64,000 nucleotides of DNA from CAWCWN01 sp963799245 (GTDB lineage: Bacteria > Chloroflexota > Ktedonobacteria > Ktedonobacterales > Ktedonobacteraceae). Each line of letters starts with the position of its first letter. Position 1 is the first letter of the stretch. Position numbers and translations under genes: made by a program. The stretch covers positions 744,001 to 808,000 of the forward strand of contig CAWCWN010000003.1 in the NCBI GenBank assembly GCA_963799245.1, written 5' to 3'. Below, piece by piece: positions 1 to 8,606 of this stretch. Below the pieces are notes generated by a model. That model worked only from the letters and a program-made list of their open reading frames with translations. It was not told where the DNA came from and did not search any database.

Positions 1-1178
1 GATGCCAGCACCGTCACCGCTTTATGCTGGGTCTCCTTCACTGCCAGGATCTGCGTGCCCGGGCCGAAGTAGTCGGTAAAGTCCTTCAGCATTTGATCCC
101 ACACCGTCGGCTGCCCATTGTCGATCAGCGTCAGCTGCTGGCCGTCCCCCTCCATATACGCCCCTGTCACTCCACCCTCTACCCCCCACATCAGCGCGTA
201 GCTCGCCCCGCTCTCGAGCGTGTCGATCAGTGCGTTGGTCATCGTCGCGTTAAAGTGCTGCGCGTCCCCCCACGCCTGCGTCGTCCCCGGGTACCACTCC
301 GCCCACCCGAAGGGCAGCGTCGCCCCTCCCTTTCCCTGCTGCCTCAGCCACCTGGCGTAGTTCAGGTAAAACTGCGCACCGCTGAAATCGCCCGCCGCGC
401 TCTGCGAGTCAAAGCCCCCATCCACCACCACAAAATCTCCTCCATGCTTGCTCCCCAGCCACAGCGCCGTCACTGTATCGGGGATATCATCCGGCCCGAT
501 GGCCACATAGGGTCCGCCCACCAGCGCGTCCGGGCGTACGGCCTTCACCGCGTCGTAGACATCGTTGTACAGCTGCATGTAATCCGACGGGTTGTCGAAG
601 CCCTTCAACTCGTTCCAGACCTGAAAGTACTTCACGTCCGGGTAGCGTAAGGCGACCCGCCTGGCGAGGTCGGCAAAGTCCGCGTAGTTCTGCGGGTTGG
701 GAGCCGTATTTATGTCGCTATCGCTCTTCATCCAATCGGGCGCGCAGCACAGGCTGAGCATGAGCTGCGTCCTGCCCCCGCTCATATGGTTGATGTTCCT
801 CATGACATTGACCTGCTGATCCAGCGAGGACCAGTCGTACTGGCCCGGGGAGGGTTCGGGGTTGTCGGTCCCCCAGCCATAGATGAAGGTGTTGACGTAT
901 CCCACGGAATTGGCCAGCAGACGCTGCTCGCTCTGACTGCCCAGGTTGGTGTCCAGCTGGATGAAGGTGACGCCGGGCATGAAGTGGCTGGTCTCCACCG
1001 GCGTGTTGAGGATGTTGATATCCGAAGGTTTCTTGCTCGGCACAGTTATAACGGCATTGTGGTGGGCCGTCTCGGGCTTTTCCGACGATCCACCTCTAGC
1101 AAAGTTGACATAGCTTATCGCCACTCCTGATAGCACAACCACGACTAGTATGATCCCGATACTGATCCGCTTTTTCAC
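1..1178 (-). CDS. Secreted clan GH-A glycoside hydrolase (GH39-like), 3' end outside window
   Basis: Reading leftwards from a GTG at 1178, preceded by an AAGGGA ribosome site, the frame stays open to the window edge (about 392 codons). The product starts with KKR and one hydrophobic stretch (residues 5-22), so it is exported or membrane anchored. Clan GH-A retaining enzymes use a glutamate after strand 4 (N-E) and one after strand 7. VWNELKGF (about residue 190) fits the acid/base and FGWAEWYPG (about residue 295) fits the nucleophile. The fold looks closest to GH39 or similar xylosidase/endoglycosidase families. Substrate is not readable from sequence. The opposite strand also carries long open frames, but they lack any recognisable protein. 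Confidence 0.8.
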   Translation of the reverse strand, partial: MKKRISIGIILVVVVLSGVAISYVNFARGGSSEKPETAHHNAVITVPSKKPSDINILNTPVETSHFMPGVTFIQLDTNLGSQSEQRLLANSVGYVNTFIYGWGTDNPEPSPGQYDWSSLDQQVNVMRNINHMSGGRTQLMLSLCCAPDWMKSDSDINTAPNPQNYADFADLARRVALRYPDVKYFQVWNELKGFDNPSDYMQLYNDVYDAVKAVRPDALVGGPYVAIGPDDIPDTVTALWLGSKHGGDFVVVDGGFDSQSAAGDFSGAQFYLNYARWLRQQGKGGATLPFGWAEWYPGTTQAWGDAQHFNATMTNALIDTLESGASYALMWGVEGGVTGAYMEGDGQQLTLIDNGQPTVWDQMLKDFTDYFGPGTQILAVKETQHKAVTVLA

Positions 1179-1303
1179 TTACATTCCCTTTGTACAGGCC
1201 TGTACGCGTCACTGCTGGCACGAAGCTGCCTAATTATAATACCCTATGCATGTTAAAAAAATTATCAGAAAGCTGTAAAAAGTCTGTAAAGATTTCCTCC
1301 CGC

Positions 1304-1440
1304 TGTGCTGGCTACATCGGACATCCATTCAAATAAAGCCTGTGTGACAACGACTCCGACGCTTTTCAAACGCCGTTTGTGGAAACGGCTGTCCTTTGTG
1401 GCTGGTACGCTGCACAACGTGCGCGAGTGGTGAAAACTCA
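1304..1440. repeat. Degraded copy of a GTGCTGGCTAC-tipped repeat
   Basis: Begins with TGTGCTGGCTACATCGG and shares the segment around GACAACGACTCC...CTTTTCAAA with the element at 57421-57533 read in reverse. The far tip has decayed. No gene is supported between 1179 and 1798. Confidence 0.5.
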
Positions 1441-1549
1441 TCAAGAAGAGAGAAGTACCAGACAATCTATCCTCATTGTCCGAAGAAACATGTCAGGAAT
1501 TGGTTGTGGCTGCCCGTTGTGGGTTAGATAGCCGAGGCAGGATGTCGCC

Positions 1550-1666
1550 TGTGCTGGCTACTTTGATCATCCGTGCAAACAATCAGCCCTTTGAGCCTGT
1601 TTGGCGACGATCATGACGCTTCCCACATGCCGTTTTTGCGCACGGATGTACGAAGTAGCCACAACA
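1550..1666. repeat. Hairpin-type repeat element, about 117 bp (family B)
   Basis: Starts TGTGCTGGCTACTTTGATC and ends with GTACGAAGTAGCCACAACA, so the tips are inverted repeats. The interior matches 55081-55188 in the same direction and 37372-37488 in the opposite direction. It has no coding capacity and looks like a MITE or REP-like element. The two ends carry different inner boxes (TTTGATC and TTCGTAC), so the element has a left and a right end. Confidence 0.7.
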
Positions 1667-1798
1667 GCTTGAGGGAACGGTGCGGCAAGCTGACTCGAAA
1701 ATTACAAAGTGATCCGTATTATATATAAACCTACTATTTATCTATCTTCGTGAAACGGTCTGAGAAGCTCTTTTAAGCGGGATGGCTGAAAGGAGAAG

Positions 1799-1863
1799 AG
1801 CGGGAGACGGGATGCAAACCCGCGACAACCTGCTTGGTAGGCAGATCATCGCAATATCACCGC
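1799..1863 (-). tRNA. tRNA-Gly-like sequence (anticodon loop ACC), probably non-functional
   Basis: On the minus strand the 3' half reads like a tRNA: an anticodon arm with loop CTACCAA, a T arm (loop TTTGCAT, degraded from TTCGAAT), and an acceptor strand CTCCCGC followed by T. The 5' strand GCGGTGA pairs imperfectly, and only about 12 nt lie where the D arm should be. A sister copy with a better T loop is at 48778-48842. Most likely a tRNA-Gly-derived pseudogene carried on repeated DNA. CCA is not encoded. Confidence 0.4.
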
Positions 1864-2035
1864 TCGTTTGCCTTCGTCGAGCTTTAGAAGAGCCTTCACC
1901 CATCACACACGCCATCCAAGCAGCACTGAGGCAGATGGTCGCGCGCGTTGAGAGGCAGATGGTTATCTACTTTTCCTCCCATCATACCCTCTTCTTCTCA
2001 AGAATGCAAGCACTGTGGGAAAGATGTCCTCTGTA

Positions 2036-3012
2036 TAAGTGTAAGGTTGCGGCTATACAGCCGATAAAGAACAGAGAGGAGCAATTCGAGGAAACAGCAA
2101 GAGGCAAGAAAAGGAGCAATACCAGCATGCGCATAACCATGGGCCGGCGGGCCTATCCATCCGATCTGACCGACGAGCAATGGGAGTTGTTGGCATCCTT
2201 GATCCCTGAGCCATCACTCGATGGGAGACTCCCCGAACTTTCGCGGCGCGAGATCGTCAATGGCATCCTTTACGTCTTGCGTAGCGGCTGTCCCTGGAGA
2301 CTGCTGCCCCACGATTTGCCTGTCTGGGGCACCGTCTACTGGTACTTTCGACGCTGGCGAGACGAAGGTGTCTGGGATCAAGTGCTTCAAACGCTGCGTT
2401 GCGAGGTTCGCATCAAGCAAGGCCGAAACGCTGAGCCCAGCGCCGCGATCATCGATAGTCAATCGATCAAAACGAGCGCGGTTCGTGGTCCCGAAAAGGG
2501 CTACGATGTCGGGAAAAAAAACGTGGGGCCGCAAAAGACACGTCCTCGTTGATACCCAGGGCAACTTATTGGCCGTTAAGGTGACCGGGGCCCACCGCTC
2601 GGATCAGCAAGGCGCTAAAGTGATGCTCAAGCCATTGCGAGAGAGCTTTCCCAGAATGAAGCTGCTCTGGGGCGATACCCACTACGGCGGCACGTTCATC
2701 GGCTGGCTGCGCTGGAACGTGGGCTGGACCATACAGACGGTACGCGCGCTCAGGGTACCCAAACGCGGATTACTGGTTCCCGAGGGGACCGAGGTCGATT
2801 GGGATGCCCTCTTTCCTTCAGGCTTTCGTCCGCTGCCCAGGAGATGGGTGGTCGAGCGATCCTTCTCCTGGATCACGCGGTGGCGTCGCCTCGCTCGCGA
2901 TCACGAGGGGCTGCCACAAAGCAGTGAGGCGTTCATCAAGCTCTCGGCAAGCCGACGCTTCTTATCCCTATTGGCTCCGCCCTCTCCCTAATGTATCGCA
3001 ACCTTGCACTTA
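2036..3012 (+). mobile_element. IS5-family insertion sequence
   Basis: About 977 bp bounded by imperfect inverted repeats: TAAGTGTAAGGTTGCGGC at the left and, reading inward from the right, TAAGTGCAAGGTTGCGAT. It encodes a two-frame DDE transposase of the IS427/ISL2 type. Exact ends are uncertain by a few bases. It lies between a tRNA-Gly-like sequence and half of a GTGCTGGCTAC repeat. Confidence 0.75.
2127..2991 (+). CDS. IS5-family transposase in two frames joined at an A8 run
   Basis: The first frame starts at ATG 2127, ten bases after AAGGAG, and carries the DUF4096 N-terminal domain (YPSDLTDEQWELL; GCPWRLLPHDLP) plus the first acidic motif IIDSQSIKTS. It stops at 2552. The second frame continues from the run GGG-A8-CG at 2511-2523 with GRKRHVLVDTQG, the second catalytic region LWGDTHYGG, and RRWVVERSFSWITRWRR with the catalytic glutamate. 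Seven A's would restore one frame, so slippage at the A run could make the full enzyme, as is known in several IS5 members. A one-base mutation is the alternative. Confidence 0.8.
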
Positions 3013-3014
3013 GT

Positions 3015-3092
3015 GTGAGTCTGTTTGGCAACGATCACGACGCTTTTTCAAAGGCTGTTTGTGCGCACGGATGCCCCGAGTAGCCAGTACAA
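3015..3092. repeat. Half copy of a family B hairpin repeat
   Basis: Matches the right half of the 1550-1666 element (GTTTGGCAACGATCACGACGC ... GCACGGATG) and ends with a GAGTAGCCAGTACAAC tip. The left half is missing next to the IS5 element, which suggests loss by insertion or deletion. Confidence 0.5.
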
Positions 3093-3305
3093 CATATGAC
3101 TAAAGCATATTTCTCGCCTGGCTAACAGTGTGTAAAAAAAGTATGTTCATTGCAGGTATTTTTAGCCTCATACATGTACACTGAAAGCAGGGGGAAGTCT
3201 CCTGTCACCGTCTTTGCAGATGTTTGCAGAGACGATCTGTTATAAAGTGAGACGCTCCACCCTGATATTGTTGCGGCTATCCTACACATCGAAAGGAGTA
3301 ATTTC

Positions 3306-3695
3306 ATGCAAGAACGTCCCGTAGGAGTCACCATTCTCGCTATCCTGGCTGGTGTCGCGGCAGTCCTAGCTGCTATCCATGCGCTCCAGTTCCTGGGAAT
3401 CTTCCCCTTCTTCATTGGCCACGTTGCCGTCCGGACCTTCAACTTCTTTTATGCCCTGATGTATGGGTTACTGGTCTGGGTGTACGTCTGGCTCGTGCAA
3501 ATGCTCTGGCGGGTTGATCCAGCAGCATGGATGTTCCTGGTGATCATCACCATCTTTGAACTCATCCTCGACTTCATCACGATGCTCGGTGGATCCACCT
3601 GGCAGGATGTATCCGTGTCCTTCATCGTCAACGCCATCATCTTGATTTATGTCATGCTGCCTGGCGTGAGGCGAGCCTTTGGCACAGCGTATTAG
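3306..3695 (+). CDS. Small four-helix integral membrane protein
   Basis: 129 residues starting at ATG 3306 after a good GAAAGGAG ribosome site. Hydrophobic segments span roughly residues 8-27, 33-66 (likely two helices), 76-94 and 102-118, with short charged loops, so this is an inner-membrane protein of the small uncharacterised type common in Chloroflexota. No catalytic motif is visible. It stands alone between IS5 debris and the COG4091 gene. Confidence 0.75.
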   Translation: MQERPVGVTILAILAGVAAVLAAIHALQFLGIFPFFIGHVAVRTFNFFYALMYGLLVWVYVWLVQMLWRVDPAAWMFLVIITIFELILDFITMLGGSTWQDVSVSFIVNAIILIYVMLPGVRRAFGTAY

Positions 3696-3760
3696 ATGCT
3701 CACTATTGGCTGACGCCTCCTATGATCACCACTAAACCGTCATAGGATAGCTCAGCTAAT

Positions 3761-3792
3761 GGTTCTGTTGCAAAAATTTTTGCAACAGAACC
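3761..3792. repeat. Perfect 32-bp palindrome made of two IS6-type ends
   Basis: GGTTCTGTTGCAAAAA is followed immediately by its exact reverse complement. GGTTCTGTTGCAAA is the usual terminal repeat of IS6-family elements (IS257/IS431 type). Two such ends touching head to head, with no element between, look like the scar of an IS6 whose interior was lost, or a tip-to-tip recombination product. Location just upstream of the 3909 gene could also let it act as a hairpin. Confidence 0.6.
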
Positions 3793-3908
3793 CTATTTGT
3801 GCAGTTCACAGAACCCTCCGACCAGTTGCTACATCCAGGTACCAAGCCACGGAAACGGCATCACGTCAAAGTAGTGTTAGCTTAGTTTTAGTTAAGTTAG
3901 GAGAGCTT

Positions 3909-5390
3909 ATGAGTCTGCACACTCTTCTCGCACAACGCACCGAGGCGTCCGGCCCGGTCAAAGTCGGCGTCATCGGCGCTGGCAAGTTCGCCTCGATGTT
4001 CCTCACCCAGGCACTGAATCTGACTGGGATCCACGTGGTGGGCGTCGCAGATCTCGCTCCGCACCGGGCACGCGCGGCACTGGCACGAACTGGGTGGCCC
4101 GAGGAGCGTTACGCCGCGGCGAGCTTTGACGAAGCGCTCAAGACTGGCGGGACCCATGTCACCGCCAGTGCGGACAAGCTGATCGGCTCACCTGGCATCG
4201 AGGTGATCTTGGAGGTCACCGGCAACCCGATTGCCGGTGCCTACCACGCAGTCCGCAGTATCGATGCTGGCTGCCACGTGATCATGGTCAATGTTGAGGC
4301 GGACTGCATGATTGGACCGGTTCTGGCCGCGCGTGCCCGTCGTGCGGGCGTTGTGTACGCCATGGCCTATGGCGACCAGCCGGCCTTGATCTGCGAGCTC
4401 GTCGACTGGTGCCGGACGGTCGGTTTCGACGTGGTCGCCGCCGGCAAGGGCACCAAGTACCTGCCGGAGTATAACGCGTCCACACCCGACACGGTGTGGT
4501 CGTACTACGGCTTCACCGACGAGCAGCTGGCCAGCGGCGACTTCAACCCGAAGATGTTCAACTCATTCCTTGATGGTACCAAGTCGGCGATCGAGATGGC
4601 TGCCGTTGCCAATGGAACTGGGCTGATCCCGCAGGACGAGGGGCTTTTCTTTCCGCCATGTGGTGTCGATGAATTGCCGATCGTCTATCGACCAGTCTCC
4701 GAGGGCGGTGTGTTGACTCGCAAGGGGACGGTGGAGATCGCCTCGAGCCTGAATCGCAACGGGACCCCCGTCTCTCGAGACCTGCGTTGGGGCGTGTATG
4801 TGACTTTCGAGGCACGGACTGACTACGCCGTGCAATGCTTTGCCGAGTATGGTGTCAAGACCGATCCGTCGGGTCGCTACGCCTCTCTGTATCGGCCGTA
4901 TCACATGATCGGTCTGGAGCTTGCTGTGAGCATCGCGTCGGCCGTCGTGCGCGGGGAGCCGACCGGCGTAGCGACCGCCTTCCGAGGTGACGTCATGTCG
5001 GTGACCAAGCGGGCGCTCACGGCCGGCGAGAGGCTCGACGGTGAGGGCGGCTACATGGTGTACGGTCGGCTCGCCCCGGCCGAGACCTCTGTGGCGCAGC
5101 GAGCCCTGCCGATCGGCCTGGCCAACGGCTTTCGACTCCGCAACGATGTGCCGGCGGGTGCGGTGCTGCGGTGGAACGACGTCGACCTCGACGAGTCCGT
5201 ACTTGCAGTGCAGTTGCGCCGCGAGCTCGAGCAGTCGATGCCCATTGTCGGCCAGCCTCCCAGGCGGCGGGTAAGCACGTGTAGCTCCACCTCCTCGTAT
5301 TCTTCCCCAAAGCGGACCCGACCGTCGGCACGCTGGTGGCCTTCGCCACTTGCGGCGTCGGATTCGCGATGCGCCCGCTCGGCGGAATGA
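3909..5390 (+). CDS. COG4091-type NAD-binding dehydrogenase with C-terminal SAF domain; tail replaced
   Basis: The start ATG 3909 follows TTAGGAG. Residues 15-45 form a Rossmann motif (VKVGVIGAGKFASMF) and the protein resembles homoserine-dehydrogenase-like proteins of COG4091. The C-terminal part (about residues 400-455) is an SAF domain (LANGFRLRNDVPAGAVLRW). The real family ends near base 5270. The last 40 residues are read out of frame through transporter DNA, so a deletion has joined this gene to the MFS fragment that follows. Role in the cell is uncertain. COG4091 genes often sit with sugar-acid catabolism and transporter genes. Confidence 0.8.
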   Translation: MSLHTLLAQRTEASGPVKVGVIGAGKFASMFLTQALNLTGIHVVGVADLAPHRARAALARTGWPEERYAAASFDEALKTGGTHVTASADKLIGSPGIEVILEVTGNPIAGAYHAVRSIDAGCHVIMVNVEADCMIGPVLAARARRAGVVYAMAYGDQPALICELVDWCRTVGFDVVAAGKGTKYLPEYNASTPDTVWSYYGFTDEQLASGDFNPKMFNSFLDGTKSAIEMAAVANGTGLIPQDEGLFFPPCGVDELPIVYRPVSEGGVLTRKGTVEIASSLNRNGTPVSRDLRWGVYVTFEARTDYAVQCFAEYGVKTDPSGRYASLYRPYHMIGLELAVSIASAVVRGEPTGVATAFRGDVMSVTKRALTAGERLDGEGGYMVYGRLAPAETSVAQRALPIGLANGFRLRNDVPAGAVLRWNDVDLDESVLAVQLRRELEQSMPIVGQPPRRRVSTCSSTSSYSSPKRTRPSARWWPSPLAASDSRCARSAE

Positions 5391-5686
5391 CCGGAGGTTA
5401 CCTCGGCGACCGAATCGGACGCAAGCCGGTGCTGGTCGGCGCCCTGCTGCTCATGGGGTGCGTGACAACCGGCATCGGTCTTCTGCCGAGCTACGGCCAG
5501 GTCGGCATCCTCGCACCGATCCTGCTGGTGGTGATACGGATGCTCCAAGGAATCGGGTTCGGTGCCGAGTGGGGCAGCGCTATCCTCATGACGTTCGAGC
5601 ACGCCTCGCGGACCAAGAAGGGCTTCTACTCGGCCATTCCGCAGGCGGGTGTTCCATTCGGCCTTGTGCTGGCTAGAGCACGGTAA
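5284..5686 (+). pseudogene. Internal fragment of an MHS-family MFS transporter
   Basis: In the +2 frame the DNA reads FFPKADPTVGTLVAFATCG, then the MFS signature RPLGGMTGGYLGDRIGRKPV and QGIGFGAEWGSAILM. This is the loop 2-3 / helix 2-5 region of metabolite:H+ symporters (ShiA/ProP type). Both ends are missing: the N-terminal part was lost at the junction with the COG4091 gene, and the frame stops at 5686 after helix 5. It is not expected to work. Confidence 0.8.
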
Positions 5687-5753
5687 ACAACTACTGGTAC
5701 TTGGTCGATCTTGATTTATGTGTCTGTAGACAACTTTTTGAAGGAGAGACGGA

Positions 5754-6182
5754 ATGATGAAACAACTCATTGCAGCTTTTCTAGCCTTGTTAATGGTTAC
5801 AATCCTGATCGTAGCCTGTGGAGGAGGCAGCAGTACCGGCACTTCTCCCACCTCGACAAGTGGTACTACCAGTCCTGCTAGCAGTGGGGGCAACACTGTT
5901 CATATGACTTCAAACAACTTCGCGCAGCCTAGCATTACCATCAGCAAGGGCAGCAGCGTAACGCTTGTCAATGATGCAGCAGTAACCCATATCATTTCAA
6001 ATGGTTCGTGGCAGAATAACACGCCGCACCCAGCAAAGGAGGCCGGTGCTCCAGTCGTCAGTAACTTGACGATCAGCACGAGCGGTCAAACAGCAACAAT
6101 TGGCCCATTCAGTACGGCCGGCACCTTCCATTATTATTGCTCTGTTCATGCAGGGATAAATCTTACTGTGGACGTGCATTAA
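5754..6182 (+). CDS. Cupredoxin (plastocyanin/amicyanin-like) lipoprotein
   Basis: 142 residues from ATG 5754 after AAGGAGAGACGG. A hydrophobic leader ends in the lipobox VAC-G (Cys22), followed by a Ser/Thr/Gly linker, so the domain is anchored outside the membrane. The cupredoxin domain (about residues 45-142) has copper ligands His in VTHIIS, Cys in YYCSVH and the following His. In amicyanin-like proteins a Met follows as CxxHxxM. Here it is CSVHAGI, so the axial Met is replaced. Likely role: electron transfer at the outer face of the membrane. Confidence 0.85.
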   Translation: MMKQLIAAFLALLMVTILIVACGGGSSTGTSPTSTSGTTSPASSGGNTVHMTSNNFAQPSITISKGSSVTLVNDAAVTHIISNGSWQNNTPHPAKEAGAPVVSNLTISTSGQTATIGPFSTAGTFHYYCSVHAGINLTVDVH

Positions 6183-6183
6183 G

Positions 6184-7030
6184 TTAGGGGCGATGGTCGA
6201 CCTTTGTGCTGGCTACGTGCGCCATGTCACGCACGATGAGATTGCCGACGCAGTCGGCTAGAACTTGAGGGAGGTTCTAGGAACATGGGCTAACCTATCT
6301 TCCAAAAGGAGGAGGGAACAACAGCATGCCTGTACCGGCTACTTTCCACAAGAAGCTAAGGGAAGTGTCAGAACTCAGACCACGATCATGGAGAGTTCAT
6401 AAAAGTGGGGAAACTAGCCTCCACAATGAGCAAAAAATAGGGAAAATGAGAGCATTTGTCGCCTTTTTGAGGCTTCAATGGGGATACATTCCTGCAGTTA
6501 CCCCACCTTGTCCTGAGTTCTGACACTTCCACTGGAACCTGTGTGAGCTCCTTCATCAACAGGGGGTGGACTGAAGGAGGAAATTCCTCTAGCCACCTAC
6601 GGGATGCGCAACGAGATGTACATTCAGCTAAAGTAGCTTCACAGGCCATTTCAATGCTCTCACTTGTTTCTGGCAAGGGATCAGAAATATCTCTGCTTTA
6701 TGGCAGCATGTGGGCAATGAAGGATGCTCTCAGGCCGATTCACTGATGAGTTAAAACTCGTTGCGCATCCCGTGGGATTTTCGACGATGTTGGTATGGCT
6801 CACCTTTCTCGACGTGGGTGTGGCAGCCGTCGCCATGTTTGCAACCCTGGGACAGTAGTGATATGCTGTTTCTACCAGGACATCTCCTTCCTAGAATAGG
6901 ACGAGGAATCCGGCTACCGCTGTTCGAGAACATAGAGGATCGCGACGGCAGCATCTTTTCGTGGGAAAGGATGCCTCTTTATGATCGTCTACACTTAAAA
7001 CAACTGCATGCGCACAGAGAGGAGCAGCAC
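6184..7030. other. Gap without a supported gene, except the repeat at 6361-6530
   Basis: A partial GTGCTGGCTAC tip lies at 6206. Short frames on both strands give no recognisable protein. The stretch 6531-7030 is probably decayed sequence upstream of the 7031 gene. Confidence 0.4.
6361..6530. repeat. 170-bp MITE-like element with 18-bp perfect inverted ends
   Basis: GGAAGTGTCAGAACTCAG at 6361-6378 is exactly inverted at 6513-6530. The interior has no clear protein. The size and ends fit a non-autonomous transposon. No matching full-length element with these ends is in this window. Confidence 0.65.
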
Positions 7031-7408
7031 GTGTTTGAAGCAAACTTCAGGATTACCGCCCTGGTCGAAAGCGACGGGCAAGGGCAGCGCGTCTTTCGTG
7101 TCACCGAGCGAGACGCACCCCCCAACGCCGCGGAGTTCTTGTCCCTCCTGGCGACGATGTACCAGCAGGAGGTGTACGCAACGCTGCGGGTTGGTGATGA
7201 CTTGACGGTCGTGGTTCGGCTCGACCTTCCGCCTAGGAAGGTGGAACGAACCGTCCACCTACGCGAGGATCGGCTCTTTGAGGGGGAGGGGATGCCGCAG
7301 CCGACAGCGGATCCACTTCCCTTCATGCGGGCGGTCTATGAACCATTGATGCAGCGGGTAGAACCAGGCGATGTCTTCACGATCACGTTCCGAGTGCAGC
7401 GCCCCTAA
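7031..7408 (+). CDS. Uncharacterised 125-residue protein
   Basis: GTG 7031 is chosen because GAGGAG lies six bases upstream. The frame is open further 5' but composition there changes. The protein is mostly beta-like with conserved-looking blocks (FRITALVESDGQGQRVFRV; EVYATLRVGDDLTVVVRLDL; VEPGDVFTITFRV). No family was recognised. It could be the surviving part of a longer gene. Confidence 0.55.
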   Translation: MFEANFRITALVESDGQGQRVFRVTERDAPPNAAEFLSLLATMYQQEVYATLRVGDDLTVVVRLDLPPRKVERTVHLREDRLFEGEGMPQPTADPLPFMRAVYEPLMQRVEPGDVFTITFRVQRP

Positions 7409-7518
7409 CTATTCGTTGCGTTACTCCTGCAACCCTGCTGCCGGAATTCCCTCCTTTTTCTGCTCAGGCACCGGTCGAGGCGTGAGTTCCGGGTCCCAGA
7501 CCGAGCAGCCCGTGAATG

Positions 7519-7665
7519 GTTGTGCTGGCTAATTGAAGCATCTGCCGAAAAAATGGAGGGTTTGATCTCTTCAGGAACCTCCTCCTTGAATACCTCTCAC
7601 GCGAGTAAAGCGCAGTCATATGAAAATCTTTCATATTGCAGCGTGAAGCGTTCTTACAAGGAATG
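7519..7665. repeat. About 147-bp repeat with GTGCTGGCTA tip (family C)
   Basis: Shares with 50578-50715 the blocks GATCTCTTCAG, AACCTCCTCCTT, GCGAGTAAAGCG and GCGTGAAGCGTTCTTAC in the same order. Inside are small inverted repeats (for example CATATGAAA/TTTCATAT). It has no coding sequence. Confidence 0.6.
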
Positions 7666-7934
7666 GCAGATACCTCTTGTTTGGTGCATTCATCCGAGAA
7701 AAATGGCAAAAAAGGACCGACGGTCTGCGACTTCCCAGATGAGGTGCGCTCCACCCAACGGAACCATCCGCTTCTTCGCACACATGGAAGAGCTCAAGCA
7801 CTTCTGCGGTAAGCGTGGTGTAATCCCCTAGGACCGGGAAGGAGAGGATCTTGCCACCATCGTGATCTGGTTGAAGAAGAAGGCCAACAGCGAGCGAAAG
7901 AAGAGGTCTTGCAAGAAATCACACACCCACATAC

Positions 7935-8060
7935 AGCACCAGGAGCATCTGATCTGTTCTCGTGCAAGCAGGTCGTTTGACCTGTCGACGGAGGAGAATC
8001 AATTGCTGGCGCAGGAGCGCAATTTCTGCCACGAGAATGTCCGCTCTGATGGCTGTCATG
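7935..8060 (-). pseudogene. Fragment of integrase-type transposase (same family as 51834)
   Basis: Minus-strand codons from 8060 give ILVAEIALLRQQLILLRRQ followed by VKRPACTRTDQ. They are nearly identical to the helical N-terminal segment of the transposase part of the 51834 chimera (LVAENALLRQQLIILRRQ). Both sides lose homology, so this is a short relic. The rest of 7666-8606 shows no supported gene. Confidence 0.65.
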
Positions 8061-8606
8061 TGCAAAACGGTGGCAGTGGCAACCCACTTGATGAAAACTG
8101 GCGAGGACTACGATCCTCGCAAAGTCTGGGTAGTCCCCACCCAGATCCAGGATCAAGTTCAGGCTGGCTGCCCTGCGCAGAGCAGCTTCGGGAGAGCATG
8201 CGTGCCTTCTCGCTAACGTGACTTTTAGGCAATTCTTGGAAGGCTTGACAAATCCTATGGCTTCTTGGAAGGCAGGTTGTTACAAAAACACCGCTTGCCT
8301 GGCACAAATAGCCTTCACAGGCTGATTGCGCAGTGCTTCCTCGTTTTTATGCGCATATGACAAAAGTTTTCACATGCTTTTATTGTGCATCCTGGCAAAA
8401 GTTTTCACTTTGCCATGAAGGCAGGTTTTCCCGAGATTTTTCACTCATCAGCATTATACCCTCCCCCTCGATAAAATGCAAAACGCCGTTAAAACTCTTT
8501 TCGTCCGCTAAATTTGCGAACGGATGCTTGAAGTAGCCAGGACAGGGGTGGATGCATTCCAGGCCACAGGCCGATGATCGCCCTGTCGTTAGTGGCTAAG
8601 GCTGTG

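Noticed and set aside
24..1130. Long plus-strand open frames over the first kilobase
   Set aside because: They are antisense to the glycoside hydrolase, which has both catalytic motifs and a start site; the plus frames are Arg/Pro-rich and match nothing.
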